Source of the DNA: Regnicoccus_A sp014224355
Lineage (GTDB): Bacteria > Cyanobacteriota > Cyanobacteriia > PCC-6307 > Cyanobiaceae
Length of the DNA stretch: 64,000 bases
Reading direction: 5' to 3'
Assembly: GCF_050920705.1 (NCBI RefSeq)
Contig: NZ_CP154799.1
Coordinates: 2,108,001 to 2,172,000 of the forward strand
The translations under genes were made by a program, and so were the position numbers. Below are positions 27,852 to 35,511 of this stretch, piece by piece; the first letter of the stretch is position 1, and each line of letters opens with the position of its first letter. Under the pieces are notes generated by a model. The model searched no databases. It was not told the DNA's origin and saw only the letters and a program-made list of their open reading frames with translations.

Positions 27852-28133
27852 ATGCCTCTGCGTCGTCGTGTCCTGTCCCTGGGTGCCCTCATCATCTGGG
27901 CCGGGGTTCTGCCTGGCCTGCCTGGCGGCGCCGCCGCCAGGGCCGATGTGGTGTTTGACGACTGCCAACCCACGGCCGATGGAGGTGTCAGCTGCGACAC
28001 CCGCCCCACCGGCGACACGCTGATGGACGACGAGGATGCCCGCTTCGGCCTGTTCGATGATGCCAGCCCGGGCTGGAGTGAGTTCGAGCCCTTCGAGGAC
28101 GACGACGACATGTTCGGGGGCAGCGGCACCTGA
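27852..28133 (+). CDS. Small secreted acidic protein
   Basis: 93 residues from the ATG at 27852. An RRR n-region and a hydrophobic core ending ARAD look like a signal peptide. The mature part has a single pair of Cys (DDCQPTADGGVSCDT) and an Asp/Glu-rich tail ending EDDDDMFGGSGT. The frame is open upstream to 27777, but the shorter start gives a proper leader. Possibly a periplasmic metal- or cation-binding protein, but that is only a guess from charge. A large frame on the opposite strand is a shadow. Confidence 0.55.
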   Translation: MPLRRRVLSLGALIIWAGVLPGLPGGAAARADVVFDDCQPTADGGVSCDTRPTGDTLMDDEDARFGLFDDASPGWSEFEPFEDDDDMFGGSGT

Positions 28134-28177
28134 GCCCTGATCCGGCCCTGTGCTGACGGGGCGATGATCCGTCGCTC

Positions 28178-28408
28178 ATGCGGCGGCGTTGGCATCCCCT
28201 GGTTTTGCCCCCCTCCCTCCTTGAGCGTCCCCGGCGCATGAAACGAGGCGCGCGTCAGTCGGATCATCCGCCGGCAGGGCGCCAGGGCCGACGCCCTGAT
28301 CGAGGTGCTGCAACGGGTGCAGGGGCTGGAGGGGTACCTCAGCGGGGCGGCGTTGGTGCAGATGGCCCGTGAGCTGCGACTGCAGTTGTCCCAGGTGTAC
28401 GGGGTTAC
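28178..28408 (+). pseudogene. hoxE: HoxE-like (NuoE family) N-terminal remnant
   Basis: Two frames join to give the start of a 24-kDa thioredoxin-like diaphorase subunit: PPSLLERPRRMKRGA in one, and then RADALIEVLQRVQGLEGYL and MARELRLQLSQVYGV in another. The second block is the typical beginning of HoxE/NuoE, just before the [2Fe-2S] ligands. The sequence stops at 28408, where an IS3 end begins, so all Cys ligands are lost. HoxE is part of the diaphorase of the cyanobacterial bidirectional [NiFe] hydrogenase. A NuoE-like subunit of some other enzyme is possible, but the 'LERPRRMK' leader favours HoxE. Confidence 0.6.
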
Positions 28409-28500
28409 GTCAGGTGCCTTTTGTTGGACAGCTTTGGGCCCTGTCATCGTTAGCCCCGGGCCGCCCTCAAGAACTGGCTCCTACTCGAGATCCACTGCCT
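28409..28500 (-). mobile_element. Degenerate IS3 right-end remnant
   Basis: The minus strand reads GPGLTMTGPKAVQQKAP, matching the IS3 OrfB tail SRPGLTMSGAQAVQ and its terminal repeat (GGTGCCTTTTGTTGGACAG at 28412). It truncates the hoxE-like gene. The roughly 300 bp after it hold no gene I can support. Confidence 0.5.
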
Positions 28501-28804
28501 GACGTGGCATTTACCCCTGCCGACCCGTTCCAACTACTCCCAGCGGCGGCAGCACATCAGCCAACGGAGCGAACGGGGCCGACCCGCCGGATCGCCCCTG
28601 ACCGTCGGCAGGGCATTGTTTCTGCTGTCGGACGATCTGCTGACCTGGCGGCAGGCCTGAAACTCACCACTGATGAAGGTGACCGTGTGGCGGTGATCAG
28701 TACCGCCTGCTCACCGACGGAGCGTTGGGTTATGGATCGTGCCCGGGTGCGGCCCAATGCCACGTGCCATAAAAACGGTAATCCCCCCTATCCGCGTGAT
28801 CGGG

Positions 28805-28970
28805 TCACTGCAACCAGTGGCAGGTCATGCAGACCTTGCGGCTGCGGGCCTTGAGCAGCACCTCGCTGTCGAGGTAGGGCCACTCCTCGATCGGGGTTTC
28901 AAGCCTTGCTGCCAGGGCTGCCGGCCGGGGCAAGGGGACGCCCATGAACCACTCCAGATGCGAACACCTG
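28805..28970 (-). pseudogene. C-terminal fragment of an unrecognised protein
   Basis: The minus strand encodes EWFMGVPLPRPAALAARLET, PIEEWPYLDSEVLLKARSRK and VCMTCHWLQ before a stop at 28805. The amino-acid composition looks like a real protein tail with a CxxC pair. No upstream part is present in the window. Family unknown. Confidence 0.3.
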
Positions 28971-29000
28971 TACTAGCACGGTTGTCTTGGTCTGGCCTGC

Positions 29001-29378
29001 TCAGCTCGTCCGCTTCAGGGGCAGGATGCGCACCCGCCGCCGGCGTTCATCGGCGACCACCAGCGCCCCTTGCTCGATCTCGGCGCCATAGGTCTTGAGC
29101 AGTGACAGCACCAGCGTGCCGATCGCCTCGGGCAGGACGTTCAAGCAGCGCACCTGAAGCACGCTCGGCCCATCAGCACCGCTGAGGGCCAGCATCGTGC
29201 CGAAATCCAAGTCGTGCGTAAAGACGGCGTAGCTGTTGGCGATCGCCCACTGCATCAGGACCGTATCCGGTGCCCTTGGATCGCCCACCTCCGACCAGTG
29301 CACCGCTTCATGGCCGGCGGCCTGCAACAGGGGGATCCATTCAGTCGACAGGTTCATGTCGACCAGGAGCCTGGCCAT
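29001..29378 (-). CDS. DUF5615 PIN-like toxin
   Basis: 125 residues. MARLLVDMNLSTEWIPLLQA at the N-terminus and YAVFTHDLDFGTMLAL in the middle carry the conserved Asp residues of the DUF5615/Mut7-C PIN-like fold, expected to form an RNase active site. The C-terminus is basic (ERRRRVRILPLKRTS). Its ATG overlaps the stop of the DUF433 gene by one base (TGATG), the standard arrangement of this type II toxin-antitoxin-like pair. It lies directly downstream of the first Rad52-type operon. Confidence 0.8.
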   Translation of the reverse strand: MARLLVDMNLSTEWIPLLQAAGHEAVHWSEVGDPRAPDTVLMQWAIANSYAVFTHDLDFGTMLALSGADGPSVLQVRCLNVLPEAIGTLVLSLLKTYGAEIEQGALVVADERRRRVRILPLKRTS

Positions 29379-29605
29379 CAGCTCAGGACCAGCGCCTCTT
29401 CTCGCTCTTCCATGCGCCAGGCGGCGTAGGCCAAGGCCTCGTCGATGTCAGCCGCTTCCAGTTGCGGGTAGGCCTGCAGGATCCGCTCGCGGCTGCTGCC
29501 GCTGGCGATCAACCCCACGACCGTGCCCACCGTGATGCGCAGCCCGCGGATGCAGGGCTTGCCGCCCATCACGGCGGGATCGTGGCTGATGCGGGGAAAC
29601 GCCAT
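29378..29605 (-). CDS. DUF433 antitoxin
   Basis: 75 residues from the ATG at 29605 (MAFPRISHDPAVMGGKPCIR), which matches the family N-terminus; longer frames would add an unlikely leader. DUF433 proteins are small winged-helix proteins that act as antitoxins to the DUF5615 partner. The segment GKPCIRGLRITVGTVVGLI and YPQLEAADIDEALAYAAW are typical. It starts 38 bp after the Rad52 gene stop on the same strand, so it may be read from the same transcript. Confidence 0.82.
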   Translation of the reverse strand: MAFPRISHDPAVMGGKPCIRGLRITVGTVVGLIASGSSRERILQAYPQLEAADIDEALAYAAWRMEEREEALVLS

Positions 29606-29642
29606 GGGCCAAGCGTAGGCAGAAGCCGCCAACTTGCCCCCT

Positions 29643-30512
29643 TCAGGAGAGGGGCTGGGCAGCTCGGCCGGGCTGAAGCTGGTGTTGCACCAGGAACGTC
29701 TCAATCCAGTCGTGGTGGCATTTCTGGTTGATCCGATCAGCGATCGTCACCGCCTCCTCGGGCACCTGAAACCGCTTGCGGAAGGCCCGGGTGAGGCTTT
29801 CCAGCAGGGGGCGTGGCAGGGTCCGCAGGGTGCTGTGGAGGTGCTGGATCGTCACGGCATCGAGGGGCACCTGGCCGAGGTCGGCCGGGGCTGATGGTGG
29901 AGGCGTCGGGGCCGTGGCCTGGGTGCGGCCCTGAGCTGGGGAGTCAGCGGCGGCGGCGGGAGAACCAGCCGCCGTTCGGCCCACGGGTGTTCGCTGCCCG
30001 CCTGGCCGCTGGGCTCCATCACCTTGGCCCGCTGCGCTGCTGACCTGCCGCTGCGCCTTGTCATAGAGGGCAAGGCCAAACGGGTTCCCGAAAGTCATCA
30101 ATGCCCGCTTCATGGCATCGGTCTCGGCTTCCTTGAGGGCGGATTCATGGGCTTGGCCCAGGTCCACGTCGATGCCGTGGCCGGCGCCGCTGCCCTCGCG
30201 AACCAGGGGTGCCAGGCCTCCAGCTGTGACGGTGACGCGCACACGGGCGGTGTAGGTGACGCACCAGCCAGGCTTCTGGTCTCGGCTCGTGCCTCTGGCA
30301 CCGATCAACCGTTCGGCCTGGGCGACGCAGCGGACGGCGATGGTCTGCCGCTGCCAGCCATCAAAGCCAAAGATCCGGTTGGCTTCCGCGATCACCTGCC
30401 ACCCCTCCAGATAGCTGACGGAGCTGCGGCCTTGCTCCCGCTGGCGCACCTTGGCGCGATCCAGTGGAGCGGAGAGGGCAGTGATCTGCTCGGCGGAGAA
30501 GGTGCAGGTCAT
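29643..30512 (-). CDS. Rad52/Rad22-family ssDNA-annealing protein, copy 1
   Basis: 289 residues. The Rad52-type core spans about 1-160: YLEGWQVIAEANRIFGFDGW, a beta sheet with GWCVTYTARVRVTV and the signature GIDVDLGQAHESALKEAETD-AMKRALMTFGNPFGLALYD. These proteins form rings that anneal complementary single strands. A Pro/Ala/Gln-rich linker (about 165-215) leads to a C-terminal helical domain with FRKRFQVPEEAVTIADRINQ. The first 59 residues are identical to the copy at 52242-53132; the rest is markedly diverged. It is the last gene of the SLOG/Gp157 operon and is followed by the DUF433/DUF5615 pair. Confidence 0.88.
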   Translation of the reverse strand: MTCTFSAEQITALSAPLDRAKVRQREQGRSSVSYLEGWQVIAEANRIFGFDGWQRQTIAVRCVAQAERLIGARGTSRDQKPGWCVTYTARVRVTVTAGGLAPLVREGSGAGHGIDVDLGQAHESALKEAETDAMKRALMTFGNPFGLALYDKAQRQVSSAAGQGDGAQRPGGQRTPVGRTAAGSPAAAADSPAQGRTQATAPTPPPSAPADLGQVPLDAVTIQHLHSTLRTLPRPLLESLTRAFRKRFQVPEEAVTIADRINQKCHHDWIETFLVQHQLQPGRAAQPLS

Positions 30513-30573
30513 GGCGGCGATGGGATGGGGTGGCGGAGATGAGGCGTGATGGCGGGGACGGGGAGAGATCAGC

Positions 30574-30786
30574 TCAGCTGGCGGTGGCTTCCGTGTTGAG
30601 CGGCTCGATCAACAGCCAGCAGGGCGGCTCGCTGCAGAAGATGTGCTGGGGGGAGGGCCGGCGGCTGTTCTTGCGGGTGATCGGCACCACCCAGCTGCAC
30701 AGCCGGGTCGACCAGATGTGACCCCTGGGCCGAGTGCTGGTGGGGCGGTTGCTGCTGGTGGCGCTGGCGTAGCTGGAGAGATCCAT
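30574..30786 (-). CDS. Small conserved protein of the Rad52 operon, copy 1
   Basis: 70 residues: MDLSSYASATSSNRPTSTRP, then GHIWSTRLCSWVVPITRKNS and HIFCSEPPCWLLIEPLN. Identical to the protein at 51968-52180. It sits between the Gp157-like gene and the Rad52 gene in both copies. Three Cys residues and an ordered C-terminal half suggest a folded protein rather than chance, but no family is recognised. Confidence 0.5.
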   Translation of the reverse strand: MDLSSYASATSSNRPTSTRPRGHIWSTRLCSWVVPITRKNSRRPSPQHIFCSEPPCWLLIEPLNTEATAS

Positions 30787-30843
30787 GGCTCCGGTGATGG
30801 GTGATCGTTGGTGTATAGCTCTGCATGAGACGGCCTCTGGCCG

Positions 30844-31464
30844 TCAGTGGATGCGCCAGCTGCGGCGGGAGAGGAGCTGGGCGCCTTCGATGTGGCGGCC
30901 TGCTTTGAGGGCCTCTTTGATGGCGGCCTTGTCCGGCTTGCTGGTGGTGGTGACGGAGAGCCACTGGGGATCCAGGGCCTCCTCGTCGTCGATCTCGACG
31001 GCTGAGGACTTGCGGGAGGAGAGCTCGTGGTTGGGGAAGCTGAACCGGGTGGCCTTGGGCTGCAGGCGGGTCAGCACCAGGACGAGGGAGTCCTCCAGTG
31101 CATCGGCGCGGCTGTTGTCGCCGGCGGCCAGGGCGGTGAGCCGCTTGGCCTGCTGCTGGCGGTAGGCGGCCTGGCCGCGCAGGTGCTCGATCACCCAGCA
31201 GGTGGCATCGGCCTTGGCAGCGATGGCGGCCTCGTTGCCTTCATCGGCCAGCAGGCCAGCCTCGAGTTCCCCGAGGACCTGCTGGCGTTCGTCTGGTTCA
31301 TCGGTTTCCAGCCGCTCAGCCAGCTGGCCGATGGCGGTGGTGAGCTCCTGGGCCTTGATGCCCAGCTGCCAGAGGGAGCTGGAGCGCTGCAGGGAGCAGG
31401 ACGGCCCGGCGGCCGGAGGGAGAGCCGGGGTGAGAGGAGCGGCGGGGGCGGTGAGAACGGCCAT
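30844..31464 (-). CDS. Siphovirus Gp157-like protein, copy 1
   Basis: 206 residues. A long helical region (about 25-125: SLWQLGIKAQELTTAIGQLA, EAAIAAKADATCWVIEHLRG, RQQQAKRLTALAAGDNSRAD) and a beta-rich tail ending in TTSKPDKAAIKEALKAGRHI-EGAQL, the hallmark of the phage Gp157 family. In phages and mobile elements this family is found beside recombination genes of the Rad52/Erf/RecT type, as here. Identical at every residue to the copy at 51290-51910. The start is an ATG 51 bp after the SLOG gene. Confidence 0.8.
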   Translation of the reverse strand: MAVLTAPAAPLTPALPPAAGPSCSLQRSSSLWQLGIKAQELTTAIGQLAERLETDEPDERQQVLGELEAGLLADEGNEAAIAAKADATCWVIEHLRGQAAYRQQQAKRLTALAAGDNSRADALEDSLVLVLTRLQPKATRFSFPNHELSSRKSSAVEIDDEEALDPQWLSVTTTSKPDKAAIKEALKAGRHIEGAQLLSRRSWRIH

Positions 31465-31515
31465 GGGGTGGTGAATGGGGATGAGGGACGAGAAGAACGA
31501 GGCGGCGACTGCCGC

Positions 31516-32037
31516 TCAGGCGGCGAGGGGCTCCGGCGAGACCGGCGGCGGCACTTCCATCACCACCACCGGCACCGGCGAACGGGAGGAGCAGCGGCGG
31601 GCCTGCTGCACCAGCGAGGCCGTGCCCTGCCCACCGGGGAAGGCGATCACCAGCACTGAGGCGCTGAATGCTGGGGAGGTGTGGACCTGGGCTTCCACCA
31701 GGGCCTGCTCCAGCAGAAGGCGATTGCGGATGGGGCCAGCACTGCGGCCATAGCGGCGCCAATCAGCGGCGAGGGATTGCACCCGCCAGCCGAGCTGATG
31801 GGCCGCACGGCCGATGGCGCGATCAGCGCCCCGGGCCCCGCCATGAAGCAGCAGATGGACAGGCTGGCCACCGCTGCGCTGGAGCAGGGCGGAGGCGAAG
31901 CGCTCCTGAGGCCAGACGAGATCACGGCCACCGGCGGCAACGATGACGACCGAGCGATGCGCCAGCACCGGCGGCGGCAGGAGACCAGGGAGAGGCAATG
32001 CAGCGGCCTGGGCCACTGCAGCAGAGAACAAGCTCAT
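31516..32037 (-). CDS. SLOG-domain (YspA/DUF2493-like) protein, copy 1
   Basis: 173 residues. A Rossmann-like SLOG fold is indicated by SVVIVAAGGRDLVWPQ, HLLLHGGARGADRAIGRAA (nucleotide-binding loop), RSAGPIRNRLLLEQA and VLVIAFPGGQGTASLVQQAR (the PGG-x-GT motif). SLOG proteins bind or cleave nucleotide derivatives and often act as sensors in conflict systems. First gene of the operon with Gp157-like and Rad52 proteins. Differs at a few positions from the copy at 50717-51238. Confidence 0.75.
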   Translation of the reverse strand: MSLFSAAVAQAAALPLPGLLPPPVLAHRSVVIVAAGGRDLVWPQERFASALLQRSGGQPVHLLLHGGARGADRAIGRAAHQLGWRVQSLAADWRRYGRSAGPIRNRLLLEQALVEAQVHTSPAFSASVLVIAFPGGQGTASLVQQARRCSSRSPVPVVVMEVPPPVSPEPLAA

Positions 32038-32122
32038 GGGCTACAGAGCAAACGAATGGGGCAAGTTGTCCGAGGATTTCGTTGCCGCAGGCGATGGGCT
32101 CGTGGCCTTTGGCGCAGCTCTT

Positions 32123-32144
32123 ATTCTACCAGTACAAACGCACT
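32123..32144 (-). promoter_or_regulatory. LexA-like box and -10 element, copy 1
   Basis: On the minus strand AGTGCGTTTGTACT (32131-32144) fits the cyanobacterial LexA consensus RGTAC-N3-D-GTWCB with one mismatch. It is followed by TAGAAT (-10-like, 32123-32128). The first gene starts 86 bp downstream. The same arrangement is present at 50610-50631. No good -35 element is visible. Confidence 0.55.
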
Positions 32145-32408
32145 CAAGAGCTGGCAGAGCGGCTGCGGGGCAATGGATCTACGCAAAGCAAAGCCATCCG
32201 CTGGTGGATCGGAAAGCTGATAAGCAAGGCCACCAGATTCAGCACGGAATGCCCAGCTGGCCGCGCAGCCGCGCGAGGAGACTTGGCGCCTCGCCCCATC
32301 CCCTACCAGCTGGCAGCGGCTCCGCCACCGCAGCCGCGGGAGAGCGGCCCTGCCCGCCACCCCCACACCGGACCCGGAGCGGAGGGCGGCGGCGGCTGGC
32401 CGATGCAC

Positions 32409-32427
32409 GCCACGGCGCAGCCGTGGC
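32409..32427. terminator. Hairpin GCCACGGC-gca-GCCGTGGC, copy 1
   Basis: Perfect 8-bp stem with a 3-base loop, about 46 bp after the stop of the truncated upstream gene; conserved at 50326-50344. No U-run follows, so it may be a weak terminator or an RNA-stability element. Confidence 0.35.
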
Positions 32428-32472
32428 ACGCTGAAGGACGGCCGTCGCCGACCGGAGCCCTGCGGTGTCTGC

Positions 32473-32598
32473 TCAGCCCCAGGGAACGTCAAGGAACTCC
32501 ACCAGCAGCACGCCCCGGTGGCTGCCATGGAGCCTCACCAGCCCTGCCTTGGCAGCACGTTCCATGCCGGGACGTTCCTTGCGCACCTGCTCGGCGCG
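32473..32598 (-). pseudogene. C-terminal end of a hypothetical gene cut by IS3
   Basis: Reads AEQVRKERPGMERAAKAGLV and RLHGSHRGVLLVEFLDVPWG to a TGA at 32473, matching the end of the gene at 49990-50280. The upstream part was replaced by the IS3 copy at 32599. Confidence 0.6.
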
Positions 32599-32818
32599 GG
32601 ACCTATCAGGATAGTTGTCCGCTCGGGGTGCTGAGCTGAGCACCGTGATTGAGCTTACTGCGGGTTAAGGATCAGGGCCTCGAGGCTCGATCGTTGTCAT
32701 CATCTCGATACGGGACTGTGGTTGAGGATGGAGCTGCCGGCCCCTGATCGCGGCTGTTGCCGATCGCGCCCACCGAGGGGCGCCATCGGACAGCCACGGG
32801 GGCCTGGATTGTTGAGGG

Positions 32819-33898
32819 TCAAGCCGCGACAGGTGTCTGCGGTCGGGGATGGTTGATGCTCACAACCTGTGGCTGGCTCCAGTCACGGATGTGACGACTC
32901 CAGCGCTGCGGATTCTTCTGCCGAGCTTTTTCGTAGGTCTGCTGACGGATGGCACAGATCCCAACGGCCTGGCCGTAGTGCCGCTGATTGGGCGTCACAT
33001 ACTTGATGCCGCTATGCCGGTGCTCAGCGTTGTACCAGCCGACAAAGCCATCCACCCAGGCTTTTACCGAGAGCAGTTCCCGGAAGCGCCGTAGCGGATA
33101 ACTCTGGTGGTATTTCATCGTGCGAAACCACGACTCGGCATAGGCATTGTCGTTGCTCACACGTGGCCTCGAGAACGAGAGAGAGACGCCCAGCTCCGCC
33201 AGCTTGGCCGCCAAGGTGAATGAGCGCATGGGGGCGCCATTGTCCGAGTGCAGGACCGCAGCGGTCTCTTTGCTGATTCCTTCATCGCGGCAAACACGAT
33301 CAAAGAATGCGCTGGCCAGAACGCTGCATTCGCGCTCATGCACTTCCACCCCAAGGATGCGGCGGCTCCACACATCCATCACCATGTAGAGATAGTAGAA
33401 CTGCCCCTTGATATGGCCGGGCAACAGGGTGATATCCCAGGCCAGCACTTGGTTAACTCCTGTTGCCTCCAGCACCGGGGCTGGCCTTGGCTCGCGGGGA
33501 GAGCGGGTCCTGCCACGATGGTTCAGCAGGCCTTCCTGCCGCATGATGCGATAGATCGTCGACTCTGAACCCACATACATTCTCTCCTCAGCAAGAATGG
33601 CCACGATCTGAGCAGGCGTAAGATCGGCAAAGCGCGGATCATTGACGGAGTCAATCACCCGCTGCCTCTCTTTTGTCGTGAATCTGTGAGCCACCTCACG
33701 TGGGGCACCCTTGCGGCGATCCACACTGAATCCCTGACCGCTGATATCAAGCCCCCAGCGCCGCAGTGTGCGTGAACAGATGCCGATCAGATCAGCAACA
33801 GCCTTGATGGAAGCTCCTGCATTGAGGCCTTCATAGAGAAACTCCATGGCCTTATTTCTCTGCTCTGGCGGAATCAGGACTCCTCTTCTCGCAGCCAA
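32819..33898 (-). CDS. IS3-family transposase OrfB, copy A'
   Basis: 359 residues with the complete DDE set (WDITLL, LHSDNGAPM, YAESWFRTMK). Differs from copy A only near residues 330-335 (TYEKARQKN instead of TYEEAWQKN). Confidence 0.9.
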   Translation of the reverse strand: MAARRGVLIPPEQRNKAMEFLYEGLNAGASIKAVADLIGICSRTLRRWGLDISGQGFSVDRRKGAPREVAHRFTTKERQRVIDSVNDPRFADLTPAQIVAILAEERMYVGSESTIYRIMRQEGLLNHRGRTRSPREPRPAPVLEATGVNQVLAWDITLLPGHIKGQFYYLYMVMDVWSRRILGVEVHERECSVLASAFFDRVCRDEGISKETAAVLHSDNGAPMRSFTLAAKLAELGVSLSFSRPRVSNDNAYAESWFRTMKYHQSYPLRRFRELLSVKAWVDGFVGWYNAEHRHSGIKYVTPNQRHYGQAVGICAIRQQTYEKARQKNPQRWSRHIRDWSQPQVVSINHPRPQTPVAA

Positions 33899-33945
33899 AG
33901 CTGATCGAGCTTTTTTGAGAGCAACCGCTTCGCGGAAGCGTTCCG

Positions 33946-34407
33946 CTACAGCAATGTTGCTGCCTCCGAAAGAGCTTTTTCTTTCTTCTGCAACTCACGT
34001 TCCAGGCGCCGGATCTGGCGGGCCTGCTCCTGGTTTTTGCGCTGTAGATCCCTGTGGTCGGTCATGGTCGGTGCGCTGGGACCATTCGCATCCTCTGCCG
34101 CCTGGCGCCAGCGGGCAAGCTGCTTGGGATAGAGCCCACGCTCGCGGCAGTAGGCGCCGAGATCGGGGCCATTGAGGCCTGCGGCCTGGATCACAGCGGC
34201 CAGCTTGTCCGATGCGCCCCACTGCTCCGGCGGCTTGCTGGTGGCCGGCACCAGCTGACCCTCTTTCTGCCACTGACTGCGCCAGTTGTAGAGGGTCCGG
34301 GCGGTGATGCCGGTGGAGCGAGCGATCTCGGCCACGCTCTCCCGGTTGGGCGGGCTCATGCGATTGCGGATCTCGGCCCGCATGGCCTGGTCATAGATCG
34401 GTTTCAT
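33946..34407 (-). CDS. IS3-family OrfA, copy A'
   Basis: 153 residues, identical to the OrfA at 7669-8130: helix-turn-helix SVAEIARSTGITARTLYNWR and a C-terminal coiled coil. Confidence 0.85.
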   Translation of the reverse strand: MKPIYDQAMRAEIRNRMSPPNRESVAEIARSTGITARTLYNWRSQWQKEGQLVPATSKPPEQWGASDKLAAVIQAAGLNGPDLGAYCRERGLYPKQLARWRQAAEDANGPSAPTMTDHRDLQRKNQEQARQIRRLERELQKKEKALSEAATLL

Positions 34408-34472
34408 GGTCCTCGGTTTGGCCCCCTGGTGGATGGGTCAGACCGAGCGGACTTCTTTCCTGACACAGGGGG

Positions 34473-34731
34473 TATCGCGAAGAACCGGCTCGTAGCGCAG
34501 CAGCACTGCGGCTTCATGTTCAACGCTGCCAGGCTGCAGATCGCTCAGCTCTTGGAGGATCACCTCCAGCTGGGCCTGCAGCTCAGCCAACCGGGCAAAG
34601 CGTGCATCTGTCACTGTGACCTCATGAGCAGAGCCGTTGGCTTTGGGCGCGTTGGCCTCTGCCCTCTGCAATGCCCGATCGAACACCTCATCGGCGATTC
34701 TCTCCCAATGCTCGCGGGCGGCATCGTCCAT
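34473..34731 (-). pseudogene. Hypothetical helical protein, 3' end cut by IS3
   Basis: The frame from the ATG at 34731 (MDDAAREHWERIADEVFDRA) is rich in Ala, Glu, Leu and Arg and predicts long helices (FARLAELQAQLEVILQELSD). After about 86 residues it enters the IS3 end and stops by chance at 34438. No family recognised. Confidence 0.45.
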
Positions 34732-35103
34732 CAGCTCAACACAGGGTTTTGTCTGCAGCTTGCCTGATTCTGGAAAAAACTGCTCTCCCAGGTGTGCTTC
34801 TCGAGTAGGTGCCGGAAATCCAGGATCGTCGTCTCATCAGGAATCCGGTCACTGATCAGGTCGATCCCCGCGAAACGACGCATGGCGGGAACCTCGATGA
34901 GCGCCTCTTCCATGCCTGGGTCTCAGAGCGAATACCACTGCTGCATCAGATGGATTCGTAGCATCGTTGCCAGCTGATACGGCGGATGGCCACCCGCGCC
35001 TTCACAGCCGTCCACCATCCTGAACAAGGGCCAGCCTTCCGGAAGTCGCTGGAGGAGCTGCTGGAGGTCATGGACCGCACCAGCCCTGACGGGGTCATCT
35101 GAG
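34731..35103 (-). pseudogene. IS5-type transposase N-terminal remnant
   Basis: Reads GHPPYQLATMLRIHLMQQWY, a TGA, then DPGMEEALIEVPAMRRFAGI and IPDETTILDFRHLLEKH, the usual N-terminus of IS1106/IS1031-like transposases. Similarity ends near 34790 and the catalytic part is absent. Confidence 0.65.
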
Positions 35104-35293
35104 TTACCACTGCGCCTCCACCCGGCTCCAACCCGCCTTGAGGAGCTTCTGCCACTGCTCGACCGCCCTCTGACTGGAGAGCCTCTCTCGACGCTTCAGT
35201 AGGGCTGGCTGACCGGGGATCGGCTCCCCACGATCGATGAAGACGTAGGCCTCGTAGCGGGCAGCGGGGTCACGGTGGAAGCGGAGGACCGGT
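35104..35293 (-). pseudogene. DUF1651 protein, 5' end cut by IS3
   Basis: Reads APVLRFHRDPAARYEAYVFI, then GEPIPGQPALLKRRERLSSQ and AVEQWQKLLKAGWSRVEAQW to a TAA at 35104. This is the DUF1651 pattern (basic residue pair, W-x2-L-x3-GW-x2-V-x2-QW), a family known mainly from marine and freshwater picocyanobacteria, function unknown. The N-terminus is lost at the IS3 boundary. A second member is at 57469-57966. Confidence 0.65.
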
Positions 35294-35511
35294 GCCTATC
35301 AGCGTTGTTGTCCGCTCGCGGTGCTTGAGCTGAGCACCTGATCGCAGCATACTGAGACCGGCTGCTCATGGAGCCCGTGGCTCCAACTTTGTTCGCAACA
35401 TTGGTGGTTCCTGGTTGATGGTTGGGGCGACGGCCCCTGATCGCGCCCGTTGCCGATCCCGCCCTGTGGGGGCGGAATCGGACGACCGCGGGGGCCTGGT
35501 TTCTGGCTCTC

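Larger units (their letters stand above)
30335..32598 (-). repeat. Inverted duplication, left arm
   Basis: This segment is repeated in opposite orientation at 50155-52418. Paired positions add up to 82754 at the starts of all four genes and at the LexA-like box, and to 82753 at the upstream hairpin and gene stop, so only one base of net indel separates the arms in over 2.2 kb. The left arm ends at an IS3 element (32599). Confidence 0.85.
32599..34472 (-). mobile_element. IS3-family element, copy A'
   Basis: Almost identical to copy A (6319-8195), with the same ends ACCTATCAGGA-AGTTGTC and, inverted, TGTCAGGAAAGAAGTCC. It interrupts the left arm of the inverted duplication and, on the other side, truncates the gene at 34473. 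The near identity of the two copies points to recent transposition. Confidence 0.85.

Noticed and set aside
27761..28447. 228-codon minus-strand frame
   Set aside because: Starts in an IS3 tail remnant and then runs antisense to the hoxE remnant and the small secreted gene; composition is Arg/Ser/Pro-rich without motifs.
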